From assembly GCA_026390815.1 (NCBI GenBank), contig JAPLFH010000025.1:1-64000 (forward strand): DNA of 64,000 nucleotides, written 5' to 3'. Numbering within the stretch: the stretch's first letter is position 1; every line of letters begins with the position of its first letter. Under the pieces are notes generated by a model. The model ran no database searches, was not told where the DNA came from, and saw nothing but the letters and a program-made list of their open reading frames with translations. This DNA comes from Ignavibacteriales bacterium (GTDB taxonomy: Bacteria; Bacteroidota; Ignavibacteria; Ignavibacteriales; SURF-24). This document shows positions 15,800 to 25,844 of the stretch, one piece after another. Made by a program: the position numbers and the translations under genes.

Positions 15800-18799
15800 T
15801 TATTCCGGCATAATAATTTTATACAGTGGTGGGGGAAGAGAAATAATGACCTCGGTTCCTTGAGAGTTGCTGTTACCATTGCTCAAATCTTCAAACATGA
15901 TCGGCTGCGGAAGCTCCATTTTTGTGCTCAATAACCTCAGGCGCTCTTCAATAATCTTTATCCCTCTTGAAATGTGATCTTCTTTTTGATTCTTCTTTGC
16001 TTCTTTAATTCCTATTCCATTGTCGGTAACCTTAATTATTAACGATCGGGTTATTACTGAATCAATATCTACATCTTCAAATGAAAAGGAAATAGTTACC
16101 AATCCCTTACTGCCGGAATTAATTATACCATGCCAAATTGTATTTTCCGCAAATGGCTGAATGATCATATTCGGAATCATTATAGAAGCCGTGTCCATAT
16201 CGGCTCCGGTAATGATCTCATAAGAAAAACTTTCCTGGAATCTAAGCTTCTCAAGATCCAAGTATAACTTTAGCCGGTAAAGTTCTTCTGATAAAAGAAT
16301 AAATCCGCTGCCTGCAGTATCAAGATTTTTCCTTATAAGCTTCGCCATCATTGCTATATAATCATTTGCTTCTTCATTTCTATGGCAATTGATGAGGTAT
16401 TGTACTGAGTTGAGTGAATTAAAAATAAAATGTGGATTCATCATTGCAGATAATGCCTGATGTTCAAGCTCATTTATCCTTTCTGTTAATGCTAATTCCT
16501 CCCGAATCTTTTTATTTTTCAGTTTCAAGCGCAATGTTACAATTGAAACAGAGATGAAAACAAATATTGAGATTATCCCAAGTTTATACCATATAGTTTC
16601 ATTGAAGCGAGGTTTAACCTCGAAAATGATATTGAATGGTTTCCCCCAAGCACTATTCTGAGATTTTGCCATAATCTGCAATTCATATTTCCCATTCTCA
16701 AGAGAAATGAAATTTAGAAAATCGTAATCCGTTTCACCCCACTCACCATTCAAACTATATTTATATTTTATTGAACCTGGTGAAGAAAAACTTAATGCTC
16801 TGAAATTTATGTAAACATTATGTTGTTCCGGCTCAAAAACTAATTTGTTATAATTTGTATAAACTGAATCCCCTGCCTTTATGCTAATTATTTTTACATC
16901 GAGTGAACGAGGGACATAGTTGTTGAATAAATTTATGTCAAGAATGGAAATGCCATTGCTTGTGCCGATGTAAAGTAAATTTTTCTTGTCATCAAAATAG
17001 AGTGAAAATACTTCATCAGATGGAAGACCCGTTTTCCTGTCAAGATGTATAATTGATTTCCCGTCAATCAAATAAAGTCCCTTCATATTTCCGATCCAGA
17101 TCCTATTCTTACTATCTGAAACCAGTGAAGTTGAAGAGGATAAATCGTATCCTAAAATATTTGTGTAACTGGTAACCGAATCATTTTTTAAGTTATAATT
17201 CGCAACGCCTTTATCACCAGTAAACCAAATTTTGTTTTCATTATCCTGAAAGACTGAATTAATTCTTGAGTTCAGAATTGTATTAGAGGGAAAAAATGAT
17301 TTCTTCCAGCCTGCCTTTCCAGAATTATTGGAAAGAAAGTTTAATTTGCATAAGCCAAGGTTAGTTCCTATCCAAACATTCTTTTGTGTATCCTCAAAAA
17401 TTTTGTTAATGCGGTTTATATTAGAACTATCTCCAAAAATATTTAACCTCAATGATCGTTCCTTTCTATATGGAAATTCTTTTTGAATTATTATGGAATT
17501 ATCCCACTGGCCAAACAGATAAAACCCATCACTTGTCTTACAAAAGGAAGCTTGAACCAACAAATGGATTTTAATTTCTTTATAAGAAATATCTATGGTT
17601 TTATTTCCACCAAATGTGCCGCAAATATAAAAATCGTTATTGATATTATTAACGCTGTTTATATTTTCTGTTAATGTTTTCCCTGAATTGCTTTTGATAT
17701 AGTAGAATCTTCCATTTTCTAAAATATTTATACCGTTAAATGTCCCAATCAATATTTTACCGGAGTTCTCTTTCGCTATGGAATAAACACTATTACTGCT
17801 CATTCCATCATTTTCATTATAGCTTTTTAAATAAAGATTATTCAAACAAAATACGCCTTTGCCGAATGTACTTACCCAGATATTTCCTTCAGTATCTTCA
17901 AGATAGTTATTCACTAAAGTATTCTGTAGTCCCATTTTAATCCCCATATCAATGATTTTATCTGTACCGTTCGGAATTAAAAAGAAACCCCTGTTCATAA
18001 TCGAAAACCAGATATTATTATTTCTATCTCTTAAAATTGTTACAACCTCATTGTTATCTGCGTACAAACTTATTTTATATCGTTTGATTACTTTGTTGTT
18101 TTTTATCTTGTAGATCATCCCAATTGCGCCAATGAGGTAACTGTCATCATCACCCATTGTAAGACAATGAACCGTGGTATCCGGCAAATCTTTAATGTGC
18201 AATTTGTTAAGAGTATCATCTTTAAAATTAAATAACCCACTTGTAGTTAAAGCTAATATTTCTCCGCCTGGTAATTTTTCTAATTTAATAATATGGATAG
18301 GATTTGCGGAGATACTATAGCTAGATCTGTTGGATGAAACTTTTTCTTTTATAACATTAATATTTCCTAATGTACGGTAGGCGTATAATTTTTGTTCATC
18401 TTTTCCTGAAGGGACAAGCAATAAATACGAGGTAGCAAAACTTTTTCCGTTAATAACATTGCAATAGTTTTCGATCCGGCTATTTCTTAAAACATTAATC
18501 CCTTTTTCATAATTACCAATATACATTACACCATTTTTACCTTCTACAAGTGATATAATCGAATTTGAATTAAGTCCGTCTTTTGTACTGAATGTAGTGA
18601 AACGTTTTCCATCAAACTTGCTCATTCCATTTATTGTGGCAAACCAGATAAATCCATCTCGATCCTGAATAATATCATATACAGTTGAGGAAGCCAGTCC
18701 ATCAGCTGATGTGTAGTGATAATAAGCCGGTGTTTGCGGATAAAGATGAGTATAGTATAGAAAGATGATTATGATTGTTATGAAAATTTTTTTCATCAT
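15800..18799 (-). CDS. LytS-type sensor histidine kinase with periplasmic beta-propellers
   Basis: A signal/membrane anchor is followed by about 640 residues of two-component-regulator propeller repeats (DRDGFIWFATINGMSKFDG, DRNNNIWFSI, DTQKNVWIGTN). A Y_Y_Y domain follows (IKYKYSLNGEWGE, near residues 660-730), then a membrane helix near 735-755, then a His_kinase (PF06580) domain with MNPHFIFNSLNSVQYLI (phospho-acceptor His near residue 790) and a HATPase with DNGIGI. It senses an extracytoplasmic, probably carbohydrate-like, signal; this is inferred from the family. An upstream TTG (18805) is possible, but the ATG at 18799, two bases after the response-regulator stop, is preferred. It is paired with the LytTR regulator. 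Confidence 0.93.
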   Translation of the reverse strand: MMKKIFITIIIIFLYYTHLYPQTPAYYHYTSADGLASSTVYDIIQDRDGFIWFATINGMSKFDGKRFTTFSTKDGLNSNSIISLVEGKNGVMYIGNYEKGINVLRNSRIENYCNVINGKSFATSYLLLVPSGKDEQKLYAYRTLGNINVIKEKVSSNRSSYSISANPIHIIKLEKLPGGEILALTTSGLFNFKDDTLNKLHIKDLPDTTVHCLTMGDDDSYLIGAIGMIYKIKNNKVIKRYKISLYADNNEVVTILRDRNNNIWFSIMNRGFFLIPNGTDKIIDMGIKMGLQNTLVNNYLEDTEGNIWVSTFGKGVFCLNNLYLKSYNENDGMSSNSVYSIAKENSGKILIGTFNGINILENGRFYYIKSNSGKTLTENINSVNNINNDFYICGTFGGNKTIDISYKEIKIHLLVQASFCKTSDGFYLFGQWDNSIIIQKEFPYRKERSLRLNIFGDSSNINRINKIFEDTQKNVWIGTNLGLCKLNFLSNNSGKAGWKKSFFPSNTILNSRINSVFQDNENKIWFTGDKGVANYNLKNDSVTSYTNILGYDLSSSTSLVSDSKNRIWIGNMKGLYLIDGKSIIHLDRKTGLPSDEVFSLYFDDKKNLLYIGTSNGISILDINLFNNYVPRSLDVKIISIKAGDSVYTNYNKLVFEPEQHNVYINFRALSFSSPGSIKYKYSLNGEWGETDYDFLNFISLENGKYELQIMAKSQNSAWGKPFNIIFEVKPRFNETIWYKLGIISIFVFISVSIVTLRLKLKNKKIREELALTERINELEHQALSAMMNPHFIFNSLNSVQYLINCHRNEEANDYIAMMAKLIRKNLDTAGSGFILLSEELYRLKLYLDLEKLRFQESFSYEIITGADMDTASIMIPNMIIQPFAENTIWHGIINSGSKGLVTISFSFEDVDIDSVITRSLIIKVTDNGIGIKEAKKNQKEDHISRGIKIIEERLRLLSTKMELPQPIMFEDLSNGNSNSQGTEVIISLPPPLYKIIMPE

Positions 18800-18801
18800 A
18801 T

Positions 18802-19542
18802 TCAAACAGCATTTATCACGGTCTTGATTTTTTGAATAAATTCCGGAGCTTTCCTGCGCGATATTTCAATCCTGCTTCCATCTGTCATCGTAACAAAGTT
18901 TCCGCTGATGTTTGAATATTCTTTTATATACTTCAAATTGATTAAATGCGATTTGTGAATTCTGAAAAATTTTTCTTTCGGCAGTGTTTCCTCAAAATCT
19001 TTTAATGTGCGGGAAATAATTGTATTCTTTCCGTCTTTAACAATAACTTTTGTATAGCATCCTTCTGCTTCAATTCGGATTATGTCATCAATAACCAGTA
19101 TATTAAATCCATGAGTTGCAGGAAGCACTAATTTATCCGTTTCATAAACAGTTTCAATTTTTCTCTTTTGATTATTAATCGTCAAGAGTTTTTTAACTGT
19201 TTGCTTAAGCTCTTTTATATTTACCGGCTTAAGAAGATAATCAGTTGCACCAGCCTTTACAGCATCGATTCCAAATTCTTCATGAGCGCTAACAAATACA
19301 ACCATAAATTTTCGATTATCATATTCTTTTAGGAAATCAAATCCATCAAGTACCGGCATATTAATATCGAGGAACACTACATCAGGGTCATGAATCTTAA
19401 CAAGTTCCTTTGCGCTAACAACGGAATCCGCGCATCCAAGGACTTCTATCTCAAGACAATAAGTTTCAAGGATCTTCTTAAGGTTTTCCCTTCCATGAAG
19501 TTCATCATCAACTATTATTGTTTTCAATTTATTCAATTTCAA
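18802..19542 (-). CDS. LytTR-family response regulator
   Basis: The 246-aa protein has an N-terminal receiver (TIIVDDELHGRENL, phospho-acceptor Asp in DVVFLDINMP near residue 55, conserved Lys in YLLKPVN) and a C-terminal LytTR DNA-binding domain from about residue 140 (IRIEAEGCYTKVIVKDGK, FFRIHKSHLINLKYI). LytTR domains bind 9-bp direct repeats. Two such predicted sites lie within 8 kb, upstream of the 259-aa exported protein and of the surface operon. The gene is first in the operon with its LytS-type kinase and ends in TGA. It starts at ATG; no clear promoter was found in the 270 bp upstream. Confidence 0.95.
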   Translation of the reverse strand: MKLNKLKTIIVDDELHGRENLKKILETYCLEIEVLGCADSVVSAKELVKIHDPDVVFLDINMPVLDGFDFLKEYDNRKFMVVFVSAHEEFGIDAVKAGATDYLLKPVNIKELKQTVKKLLTINNQKRKIETVYETDKLVLPATHGFNILVIDDIIRIEAEGCYTKVIVKDGKNTIISRTLKDFEETLPKEKFFRIHKSHLINLKYIKEYSNISGNFVTMTDGSRIEISRRKAPEFIQKIKTVINAV

Positions 19543-19815
19543 TTTGCGAAAATATATTTTGAAGACTTAGTCTTAACATTCTAAACTCCGTTATTTATAC
19601 GAGCCGTATATATCTTTGGAAGGCTTTAACTAAAATTTTTCTGTCGCTTTTGACTGCACTCTCAAAAACGTAAAATAAGTTATGTAAAATTTTTTATAGA
19701 GTAAATATTTAAATAAATCATTTCTGGCAAATTTATTCACAATTTTCGGTCGGCTTTTAGGTTGGAATAAAACAATATTTAGGAAAAACACAAACCATAA
19801 TTAAAATAACTTGAT

Positions 19816-19931
19816 AAGTCACCTTACGCAGCATTTTGAACTCTACCCCAAACCCCCTTCTCTTTGAAAGAGAAGGGGACTAAGGAGATGAGTTTTTTGG
19901 CTCAAATATCTAACGATGCGTAACGTGACTT
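19816..19931 (-). repeat. 116-bp MITE-like palindromic repeat, copy B (inverted)
   Basis: The same element as at 147-262 in opposite orientation: terminal AAGTCACSTTACGCA and its complement, and an internal hairpin on CCCCTTCTCTTT. One base of a terminal repeat differs from copy A. The flanks read TTGATAAG at both ends, partly overlapping the terminal repeat, so a short target duplication (GAT) is possible. The two copies bracket about 19.5 kb. Confidence 0.8.
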
Positions 19932-20054
19932 GATAAGATCTTTAAACGCTTTACCTTTAAAGAGATAAAAACTAAACCTGAATATTGGAGAGAATTAAAA
20001 AAGCCTAGTAAATGGTTTAGGTTAAAAAAAGATGAATGCGGAGATAATAATTAA
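19929..20054 (+). pseudogene. Possible 42-codon 3' gene remnant next to the MITE
   Basis: Directly after MITE copy B a frame encodes LDKIFKRFTFKEIKTKPEY, then a Lys/Trp-rich stretch (YWRELKKPSKWFRLKKDECG), ending in TAA. The composition is protein-like and there is no start codon, as expected for the tail of a gene cut by the insertion. Its family was not recognised. The rest of the 19543-20324 interval holds only small hairpins (around 20151-20200) and no other gene. Confidence 0.35.
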
Positions 20055-20324
20055 GAGATGTATAAACAAAGAGAGTGATATTTTGCAATACCACTCCCGA
20101 AAATTTAGATAATTATTATTACTCCCATAGAATTTGTAATGCTGGTATTAGCCAGCAGGTGCATTACTGCTATGCAGTCTATAATGACCGCAAGCTATTA
20201 AGTTAGCCGTTTGTTATCATACAGTTTTCAATCCTCTTTTAACTAACACTAAAATAATCACTCATATTTCTTCTTCTGTAAAAAACAGTTATGTTAATAC
20301 AACAACATATTGCTGTGGAAAAAA

Positions 20325-22265
20325 ATGAGCCGATCAGCCTTAAACATTTTAATAATTATCCTTCTACATAATTTCAACTACAAGGCACAAAACATTCAAA
20401 TTACTGACGGCTGGTATTTCATAGACAACAACAAATTTTTTATTAAAGGGATTGGGTACGAAACGCATACTCGCCCAGGACAGGTCCCTTGGATTTATAG
20501 TTTCAATGCTGATTTAATCAGAGAGGATCTACAAAGGATTAAAGATGCTGGATTTAATACAATCCGAACATGGGGCGCATTAAAAGAAGAAGAATTGAAA
20601 TTAGTAGAAGAATCCGGACTTAAAATGTTATTTGGTATTTGGATCGATCCTCAAGGTAATTTTGGGGATCAATCTTTTCAAACCGCTTCACTTAATCTTG
20701 TAAATGAAGTTTTGAGTTACTCAAAAAAGTACGATTGCATAATCGGATACTTAATTATGAATGAACCGCAGGTTGCTCATATTTACGATTCCGGTTCTCA
20801 AAATCTCCTCGATCTTTGGAATGCGGTTATAGAATTAATTCATCAAAAGCATCCTGGCGTACCGGTCTCATTTTCAAATACGATGATTGGTGATTTCATA
20901 AAAATGGACCTTTTTGATTTTGCAGCATATAACGCATATATCTACAATCCAACAACTCTAACACACTCTCATGGTTACGCCGGATATTTACATTATTTAA
21001 AAAACAACCGTGCTCCGAATAAACCATTTGTTGTTACCGAGTTCGGTTTATCGGTTTCACCTGGAACCGCAAGTAACCAGTATGGTTATGGTGGAAACAC
21101 GCTTAAACAACAGTCCGATGGTGATCTTTTTATGTACCGGGAATTAATTGATGCTGGTGCACAAGGCGGAACAGTTTTTCAGTATCATGATGGGTGGTGG
21201 AAAAGCGGCAATGAATATTATCATGATAGCAATGCGGAGGAATGGTTCGGCTTAATAGAATTTGCAAGTTTAAACGATCAATATGGAACACCTCGCCCAG
21301 TTTGGTACTCATTTAAAAAATATAACAAAGCAATAATCACTGATCCGAAAAATGAACAGATAATCAAAGGAGCTATTCCAATTGAAATATTTACGACCGA
21401 AGATGTTGCAGCATTTTCGATTGTCTTAAATAATAATATTTTAATTAATCAAAAGGTTTACAAAAGTTATTACAAAGGTGAATTGAATTTATCTTTAAAC
21501 GATGAAATCAAAGATCTGCAGTTAAATTTTTATTTCTACAATTCAAACGGTGATACTTTAAAATCCGAAATGATCTCAGTTCTGCTCTGCAAAGATACCG
21601 TTTCACTTCCCACGATTGATTTGCAGATAATTCCAACGAATTTAAACCCGGGGGCGAAAAATTATTTATTAATGAACCTTACAAATAATCCTTTATTTAC
21701 AATCTTAAATAATAAAGTTGATTATATAGTCCATCCTCATATTGGATTTGATCCAGGAGCATCAAAATATCGAATTATTCAATTAACGAATAACAAATAT
21801 AATTTTTCAGATAATTTCGATATACCACTTAATACAAAAGTTGCTACATTCGGTACCGGGTTTACGATTCAGTACGGAACATTCCAAAAGAGAATTACTG
21901 CACAAAAAATTTTAACACAAGGCAGTTGGGCAGATCCTATTTTAGCTACCGATATAATTACTGATATTAGCGAATTGAATAACGAGATAAAAAAACTTGA
22001 TACTGGATTTGAATTATTCCACAATTTCCCTGATCCATTTAATTCAAGTACCAAGATCCGATATACAATAAGCGATCAGCAATATGCAACTTTGAAGGTT
22101 TATGATATTCTGGGAGATGAAATAGAAACATTAGTTAATGAAGAAAAACTTGTTGGAAGTTATGAAGTTGAGTTTGATGGTAGTAAACTTTCAAGTGGGA
22201 TATATTTCTATCAATTAAAAGCCGGCAGCTTTACACAAACACGTAAAATGATCATTCTAAAATAG
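20325..22265 (+). CDS. Exported TIM-barrel glycoside hydrolase with type IX sorting domain
   Basis: A signal peptide (ALNILIIILLHNFNY) leads into a (beta/alpha)8 domain of the GH2/GH5 type. It shows FFIKGIGYETH at the first strand, IKDAGFNTIRTWG, the acid/base Glu in LIMNEPQ and the nucleophile Glu in FVVTEFG. A beta-rich middle follows, and the last 80 residues are a typical Por secretion-system C-terminal sorting domain (FELFHNFPDPFNSSTKIRY, LKVYDILGDEI, LSSGIYFYQLKAG). The enzyme should be exported by Sec and the type IX system and attached outside. The substrate is not predictable. The ATG at 20325 is chosen over the TTG at 20310. It is a monocistronic plus-strand gene. Confidence 0.92.
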   Translation: MSRSALNILIIILLHNFNYKAQNIQITDGWYFIDNNKFFIKGIGYETHTRPGQVPWIYSFNADLIREDLQRIKDAGFNTIRTWGALKEEELKLVEESGLKMLFGIWIDPQGNFGDQSFQTASLNLVNEVLSYSKKYDCIIGYLIMNEPQVAHIYDSGSQNLLDLWNAVIELIHQKHPGVPVSFSNTMIGDFIKMDLFDFAAYNAYIYNPTTLTHSHGYAGYLHYLKNNRAPNKPFVVTEFGLSVSPGTASNQYGYGGNTLKQQSDGDLFMYRELIDAGAQGGTVFQYHDGWWKSGNEYYHDSNAEEWFGLIEFASLNDQYGTPRPVWYSFKKYNKAIITDPKNEQIIKGAIPIEIFTTEDVAAFSIVLNNNILINQKVYKSYYKGELNLSLNDEIKDLQLNFYFYNSNGDTLKSEMISVLLCKDTVSLPTIDLQIIPTNLNPGAKNYLLMNLTNNPLFTILNNKVDYIVHPHIGFDPGASKYRIIQLTNNKYNFSDNFDIPLNTKVATFGTGFTIQYGTFQKRITAQKILTQGSWADPILATDIITDISELNNEIKKLDTGFELFHNFPDPFNSSTKIRYTISDQQYATLKVYDILGDEIETLVNEEKLVGSYEVEFDGSKLSSGIYFYQLKAGSFTQTRKMIILK

Positions 22266-22713
22266 CTGTACGGGAAGTACATCGCGTGCACTCATTTTTC
22301 AAGCCCACACATTGTATTTTATTCCATACAGCAAAGAACAATTTCCCGAAATCAATTTTTTGTTTATGTTAAGTATTATAGTAAACGGAAAATTCAATAA
22401 GAAACTATCCGTCCATTGAAGAATCATAGCTGCTATTAATGGAAAGATTTGTTTTTATTGATATTTTTGTTGAAGATTCAAATTGAATCGAAAATGTATT
22501 CCCACATTTTTTGTCAATCCCCATCTTCCTTGCTGGCACAAAAGGATGATTCACTTTATATCAATAAAAAATTATTAAGGCACAAAGATTTGGCAGCTAT
22601 TCAAATTTACCATCACTATTTGCATTAAAACTTCAGACAAACAGTAAGTAAGCTTTAGCAAAATAAAAAAGGGCTTGCGTTTTATGCAGCCCTTCTATTG
22701 CTAACAAGAAGTT
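22266..22713. other. Intergenic region between convergent genes
   Basis: The stretch separates the glycosidase from the PepSY-like gene. A short minus-strand frame near 22400-22530 (MGIDKKCGNTFSIQFES and on) resembles the end of a beta-rich protein, but it has no ribosome binding site or known motif. The only supported element is the terminator at the right end. Confidence 0.45.
22660..22694 (-). terminator. Rho-independent terminator of the PepSY-like gene
   Basis: On the minus strand, a GC-rich stem (AAGGGC with GCCCTT, extended by TGC/GCA) at 22669-22694 is followed by a run of six T. It lies 20 bases after the stop of the 160-aa gene. Confidence 0.8.
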
Positions 22714-23196
22714 TTAGTCCTTTTCATCTTCTTCTTTTTCATTCCCTTCATCTTTTTCAGATTTGGATTCGTTCTTTTTAACCAGTTTTCCATCATTCGT
22801 GAACATTAATTCTTTGTGTGATTTGCCTTTTGATATTTGAGTTTCAAAAGTAATATTATCTTTTGCATCAACAATTTTTGCTGATCCGGTAATACTCCAT
22901 CCTTTGTGGTGCTTTGCCACAAATTTTTCAACACCTTTTGGCAATTCCGATTTTGTAATATCTGTTTCAGTTTCCTGTAAACCGCCTTCGGCATCCATTA
23001 CAACTGATACAGCAGTTCCGTTTAACTTAAACTCAGCCTCAAATTCAGTTTTTCCTTCCTTAACCCATTTAATTACTGTTACATTGGGATAAAGTTTGTT
23101 GAAAGCATCTTTTACTTTAACCGGCACATTAATTTCTTGTGCAGTTATTGAAATTGTGAAAGCAAATAAAACTAATAAAACAATTCTTGTTTTCAT
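22714..23196 (-). CDS. Exported PepSY-like protein with acidic tail
   Basis: This 160-aa protein has a signal peptide (IVLLVLFAFTISITAQ) and two repeats of the PepSY-like fold (PF11396 type): VKDAFNKLYPNVTVIKWVKEGKTEF, then GVEKFVAKHHKGWSITGSAKI. It ends in a strongly acidic tail (KNESKSEKDEGNEKEEDEKD). Such proteins are periplasmic and of unknown function. The start ATG has a good ribosome binding site (AAGGAGAA). It lies 30 bp downstream of the outer-membrane receptor gene and is followed by a terminator, so the two form an operon. Confidence 0.88.
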   Translation of the reverse strand: MKTRIVLLVLFAFTISITAQEINVPVKVKDAFNKLYPNVTVIKWVKEGKTEFEAEFKLNGTAVSVVMDAEGGLQETETDITKSELPKGVEKFVAKHHKGWSITGSAKIVDAKDNITFETQISKGKSHKELMFTNDGKLVKKNESKSEKDEGNEKEEDEKD

Positions 23197-23226
23197 TTTG
23201 ATTCTCCTTTTTTTTGTTTTGTGTTG

Positions 23227-25647
23227 TTATATTCCATTATCATATTGAATGGCTTTTTCTTTGGTTTTTTTTGATGGTTTGCCGAGATGATAAGTTACTC
23301 CTAAATACATAATTCTCGAATCACGGCTATTTGTTGTACTCTGTCTCATCCAGGATATGTCTAAATTCATTTCTCTTGTGAGAGTTTTGAAAAGATCCGA
23401 AATTGTAAAAACTACAGATAATTTGTCATCAAATAAATCCTGGCGTACACCAAGGTTAAAAACAAAACTCGGTTTGTATTCTCCTTGAGGCGTTAACCGT
23501 GCTGATCTGTAATTGGAATTTATCTGAAGCATTGTTGTTGACGTAAGATTTGCATTACAGCTCATATTACCACTGTAGGTTATCGTCGATTTGTTATTGC
23601 TAAATCCAAGATTTGAAGCATCTATCTTTTCATAAAAAGCATTTCCGCTAAGATTAGCAGTAATAAATTTTTCATAGCTTCCTGAAAAAACAACTTCCAA
23701 GCCGGCAGATTGATCTGAAGACAAATTTTCTCTTGTGGTTAAAAGTGTAGTATCGTTAATTGCCTTTGTAATCGTTGTAATTCCATTATATCGGTTTCTA
23801 TAAAACACGCTTGGGATTATTGTAAGAATATCTGATTGCCATAGAAATCCAAATTCAACCGAATGAATAAATTCAGGTTTAAGGGATGGATTACCAGCTC
23901 TAATGTTTCTTGGATCCTGGTATTCTGGAAATGGATTGAGATCATCACCTTCGGGTCTGTTAGCACGTTTACTGTAATTTAGCTGAAGCTGCATCAACTC
24001 GCTTAGTTTATAGCTTAGATGAAGTGTAGGATAAATATTGAAATAATTATTCGTAATTATATTATTTCTTGAAACAAGATTTGCTTTTATAAATGCCTGC
24101 TCGCCTCTCAATCCGCCTAAAACACCAAATGAACCAAATGAATTTGAGTAAGTTGTATAAATGGCATGAATATCTTCGTTGTAGATAAAGTGATTTGTTT
24201 TTTCAATGTCCGTAATAAATTTCTGTCTTACAGGATCAAAAGCATCGCCATAAAAATCCAAATCAGTTTTATTCAACTCACCATTATATCCTGCTTCAAA
24301 AGTTTCACTCTCACTTATTGGATAAGAATACTCAGCCAGCAGTTGAATTTTATTCTCATCTTGTTTAATCAAAGTATTATCATATTCGTTATAGATGGAA
24401 GGAACCCGATAAGTATTTGTGTAATGATTATCCTCTACTTCCGGAGAAAATGAATCGTTTACTTCAAATCTAATTTTATGATCATCTCCGGAAAAGTTGT
24501 GCTGGAAATATGCTGTGGCATCTCCTTCTTTTTCATATTCATAGTCAACTCTGCTTCTGTCATAATCCGTTGTAATGGTTTGATTCTTATCCCTTAAAAC
24601 TTTTGTTGAAATATCATCACGTGTAAAACCCCTGTAAAAATAATTTCCAGTTATACCTAAACTGTTCGCTTCGTCCATATCATAATCAAGCCCAAGCATG
24701 CCTCCCCTGGAAAGAGGTCTCGATAACGATTTACTATGATCACTATAGAATCCAGAAATATTCGTTCCATCGCCATATTGCGTTCTGATATCTGATGAAA
24801 TAATGTTACGGTCATCCTGCCTGATACTCAAGCTTCCAAAATAATTTACTTTGCCTGGTTTATAATTTAGAGCTGTGTTTCCATTGTACCTTTTTTGATT
24901 GCCAATACTGGCTGTAATGTTTCCATTTAATCCTGTGCCAGTTTCTTTTTTTAGTACAAGGTTTATAATTCCCGAAGTTCCATCCGGCTTGTATTTAGCA
25001 GATGGATTTGTAATTACTTCAATCCTTTCAATGGTATTAGCCGGCATCTGCTGCAATACATCTGCTCGAGTTTTTCCCATAAGCGGCGATGTTTTTCCAT
25101 TTATAAGTATCAAAACATTGGAGGATCCTCTCAGGCTTACATTGCCATCAATATCAACCTGAACAGAAGGTATATTTTGTAATAACTCACTAACCGTTCC
25201 TGTTTTGCTAAGAATATCCATTTGCACATTATATATTTTTCTATCAATTGAATTACTCATAAGAATTTTATTGGATGTTACTGAGATTTCATCAAGAATA
25301 ACTTCTGTTGAAGTTAATAAAATATTTCCGGCATTAACTTCCTTGTTCTTTGATGTTATCGAAATCGTGGTTGTGTTTTTAGTTATATAACCAACAGAGC
25401 TGATTCTTAAAAAATAATTTCCAAAGGGTATCTCTGGTATTTCGAATTTCCCCTTATTATTAGTAAGTGAACCAGTAATTGTGCTGCTGTCTGAATTTTT
25501 AATTACGCTGATGCTTGCAAACTCGATGGGTTGATGATTTGCTGAGTCTGAAACTGTTCCAGATAAAACGCCCACATTCTGTGCATTCGTATTTTTCCCA
25601 AGTATTAAAATGATTGATACTAAAAAAAATATTAGCTTATTTTTCAT
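23227..25647 (-). CDS. TonB-dependent receptor-like outer-membrane beta-barrel protein
   Basis: The 806-aa protein starts with a signal peptide, then a CarboxypepD_reg domain (GVLSGTVSDSANHQPIEFASISVI). A TonB plug follows (SELLQNIPSVQVDIDGNVSLRG, IERIEVITNPSAKYKPDGTSGIINLVLKK), then a 22-strand-type barrel of the OMP_b-brl_3 kind. The closing residues extend past the barrel with a charged tail. These receptors take up substrates or act as surface assembly factors. The partner PepSY-like gene downstream gives no substrate clue. No sigma/anti-sigma or SusD gene is adjacent, so it is not a standard polysaccharide-utilisation pair. Confidence 0.9.
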   Translation of the reverse strand: MKNKLIFFLVSIILILGKNTNAQNVGVLSGTVSDSANHQPIEFASISVIKNSDSSTITGSLTNNKGKFEIPEIPFGNYFLRISSVGYITKNTTTISITSKNKEVNAGNILLTSTEVILDEISVTSNKILMSNSIDRKIYNVQMDILSKTGTVSELLQNIPSVQVDIDGNVSLRGSSNVLILINGKTSPLMGKTRADVLQQMPANTIERIEVITNPSAKYKPDGTSGIINLVLKKETGTGLNGNITASIGNQKRYNGNTALNYKPGKVNYFGSLSIRQDDRNIISSDIRTQYGDGTNISGFYSDHSKSLSRPLSRGGMLGLDYDMDEANSLGITGNYFYRGFTRDDISTKVLRDKNQTITTDYDRSRVDYEYEKEGDATAYFQHNFSGDDHKIRFEVNDSFSPEVEDNHYTNTYRVPSIYNEYDNTLIKQDENKIQLLAEYSYPISESETFEAGYNGELNKTDLDFYGDAFDPVRQKFITDIEKTNHFIYNEDIHAIYTTYSNSFGSFGVLGGLRGEQAFIKANLVSRNNIITNNYFNIYPTLHLSYKLSELMQLQLNYSKRANRPEGDDLNPFPEYQDPRNIRAGNPSLKPEFIHSVEFGFLWQSDILTIIPSVFYRNRYNGITTITKAINDTTLLTTRENLSSDQSAGLEVVFSGSYEKFITANLSGNAFYEKIDASNLGFSNNKSTITYSGNMSCNANLTSTTMLQINSNYRSARLTPQGEYKPSFVFNLGVRQDLFDDKLSVVFTISDLFKTLTREMNLDISWMRQSTTNSRDSRIMYLGVTYHLGKPSKKTKEKAIQYDNGI

Positions 25648-25844
25648 TTATCTCTCTATTGATTGAATTTTTCTAATCCGAAATATAAAAACAGATTTTG
25701 AAGAAACTCTGAAGATTTTTAGACACTATTTTTTTATCACTTATTCCTTTTCTGTTTATCCTTATTTGGTCTTCAACTTTTCAACAAAGGAATAATTATG
25801 TAGAAACTTCTGAAAAATTCAGAATGACAAGTTCTGCAACAGCC

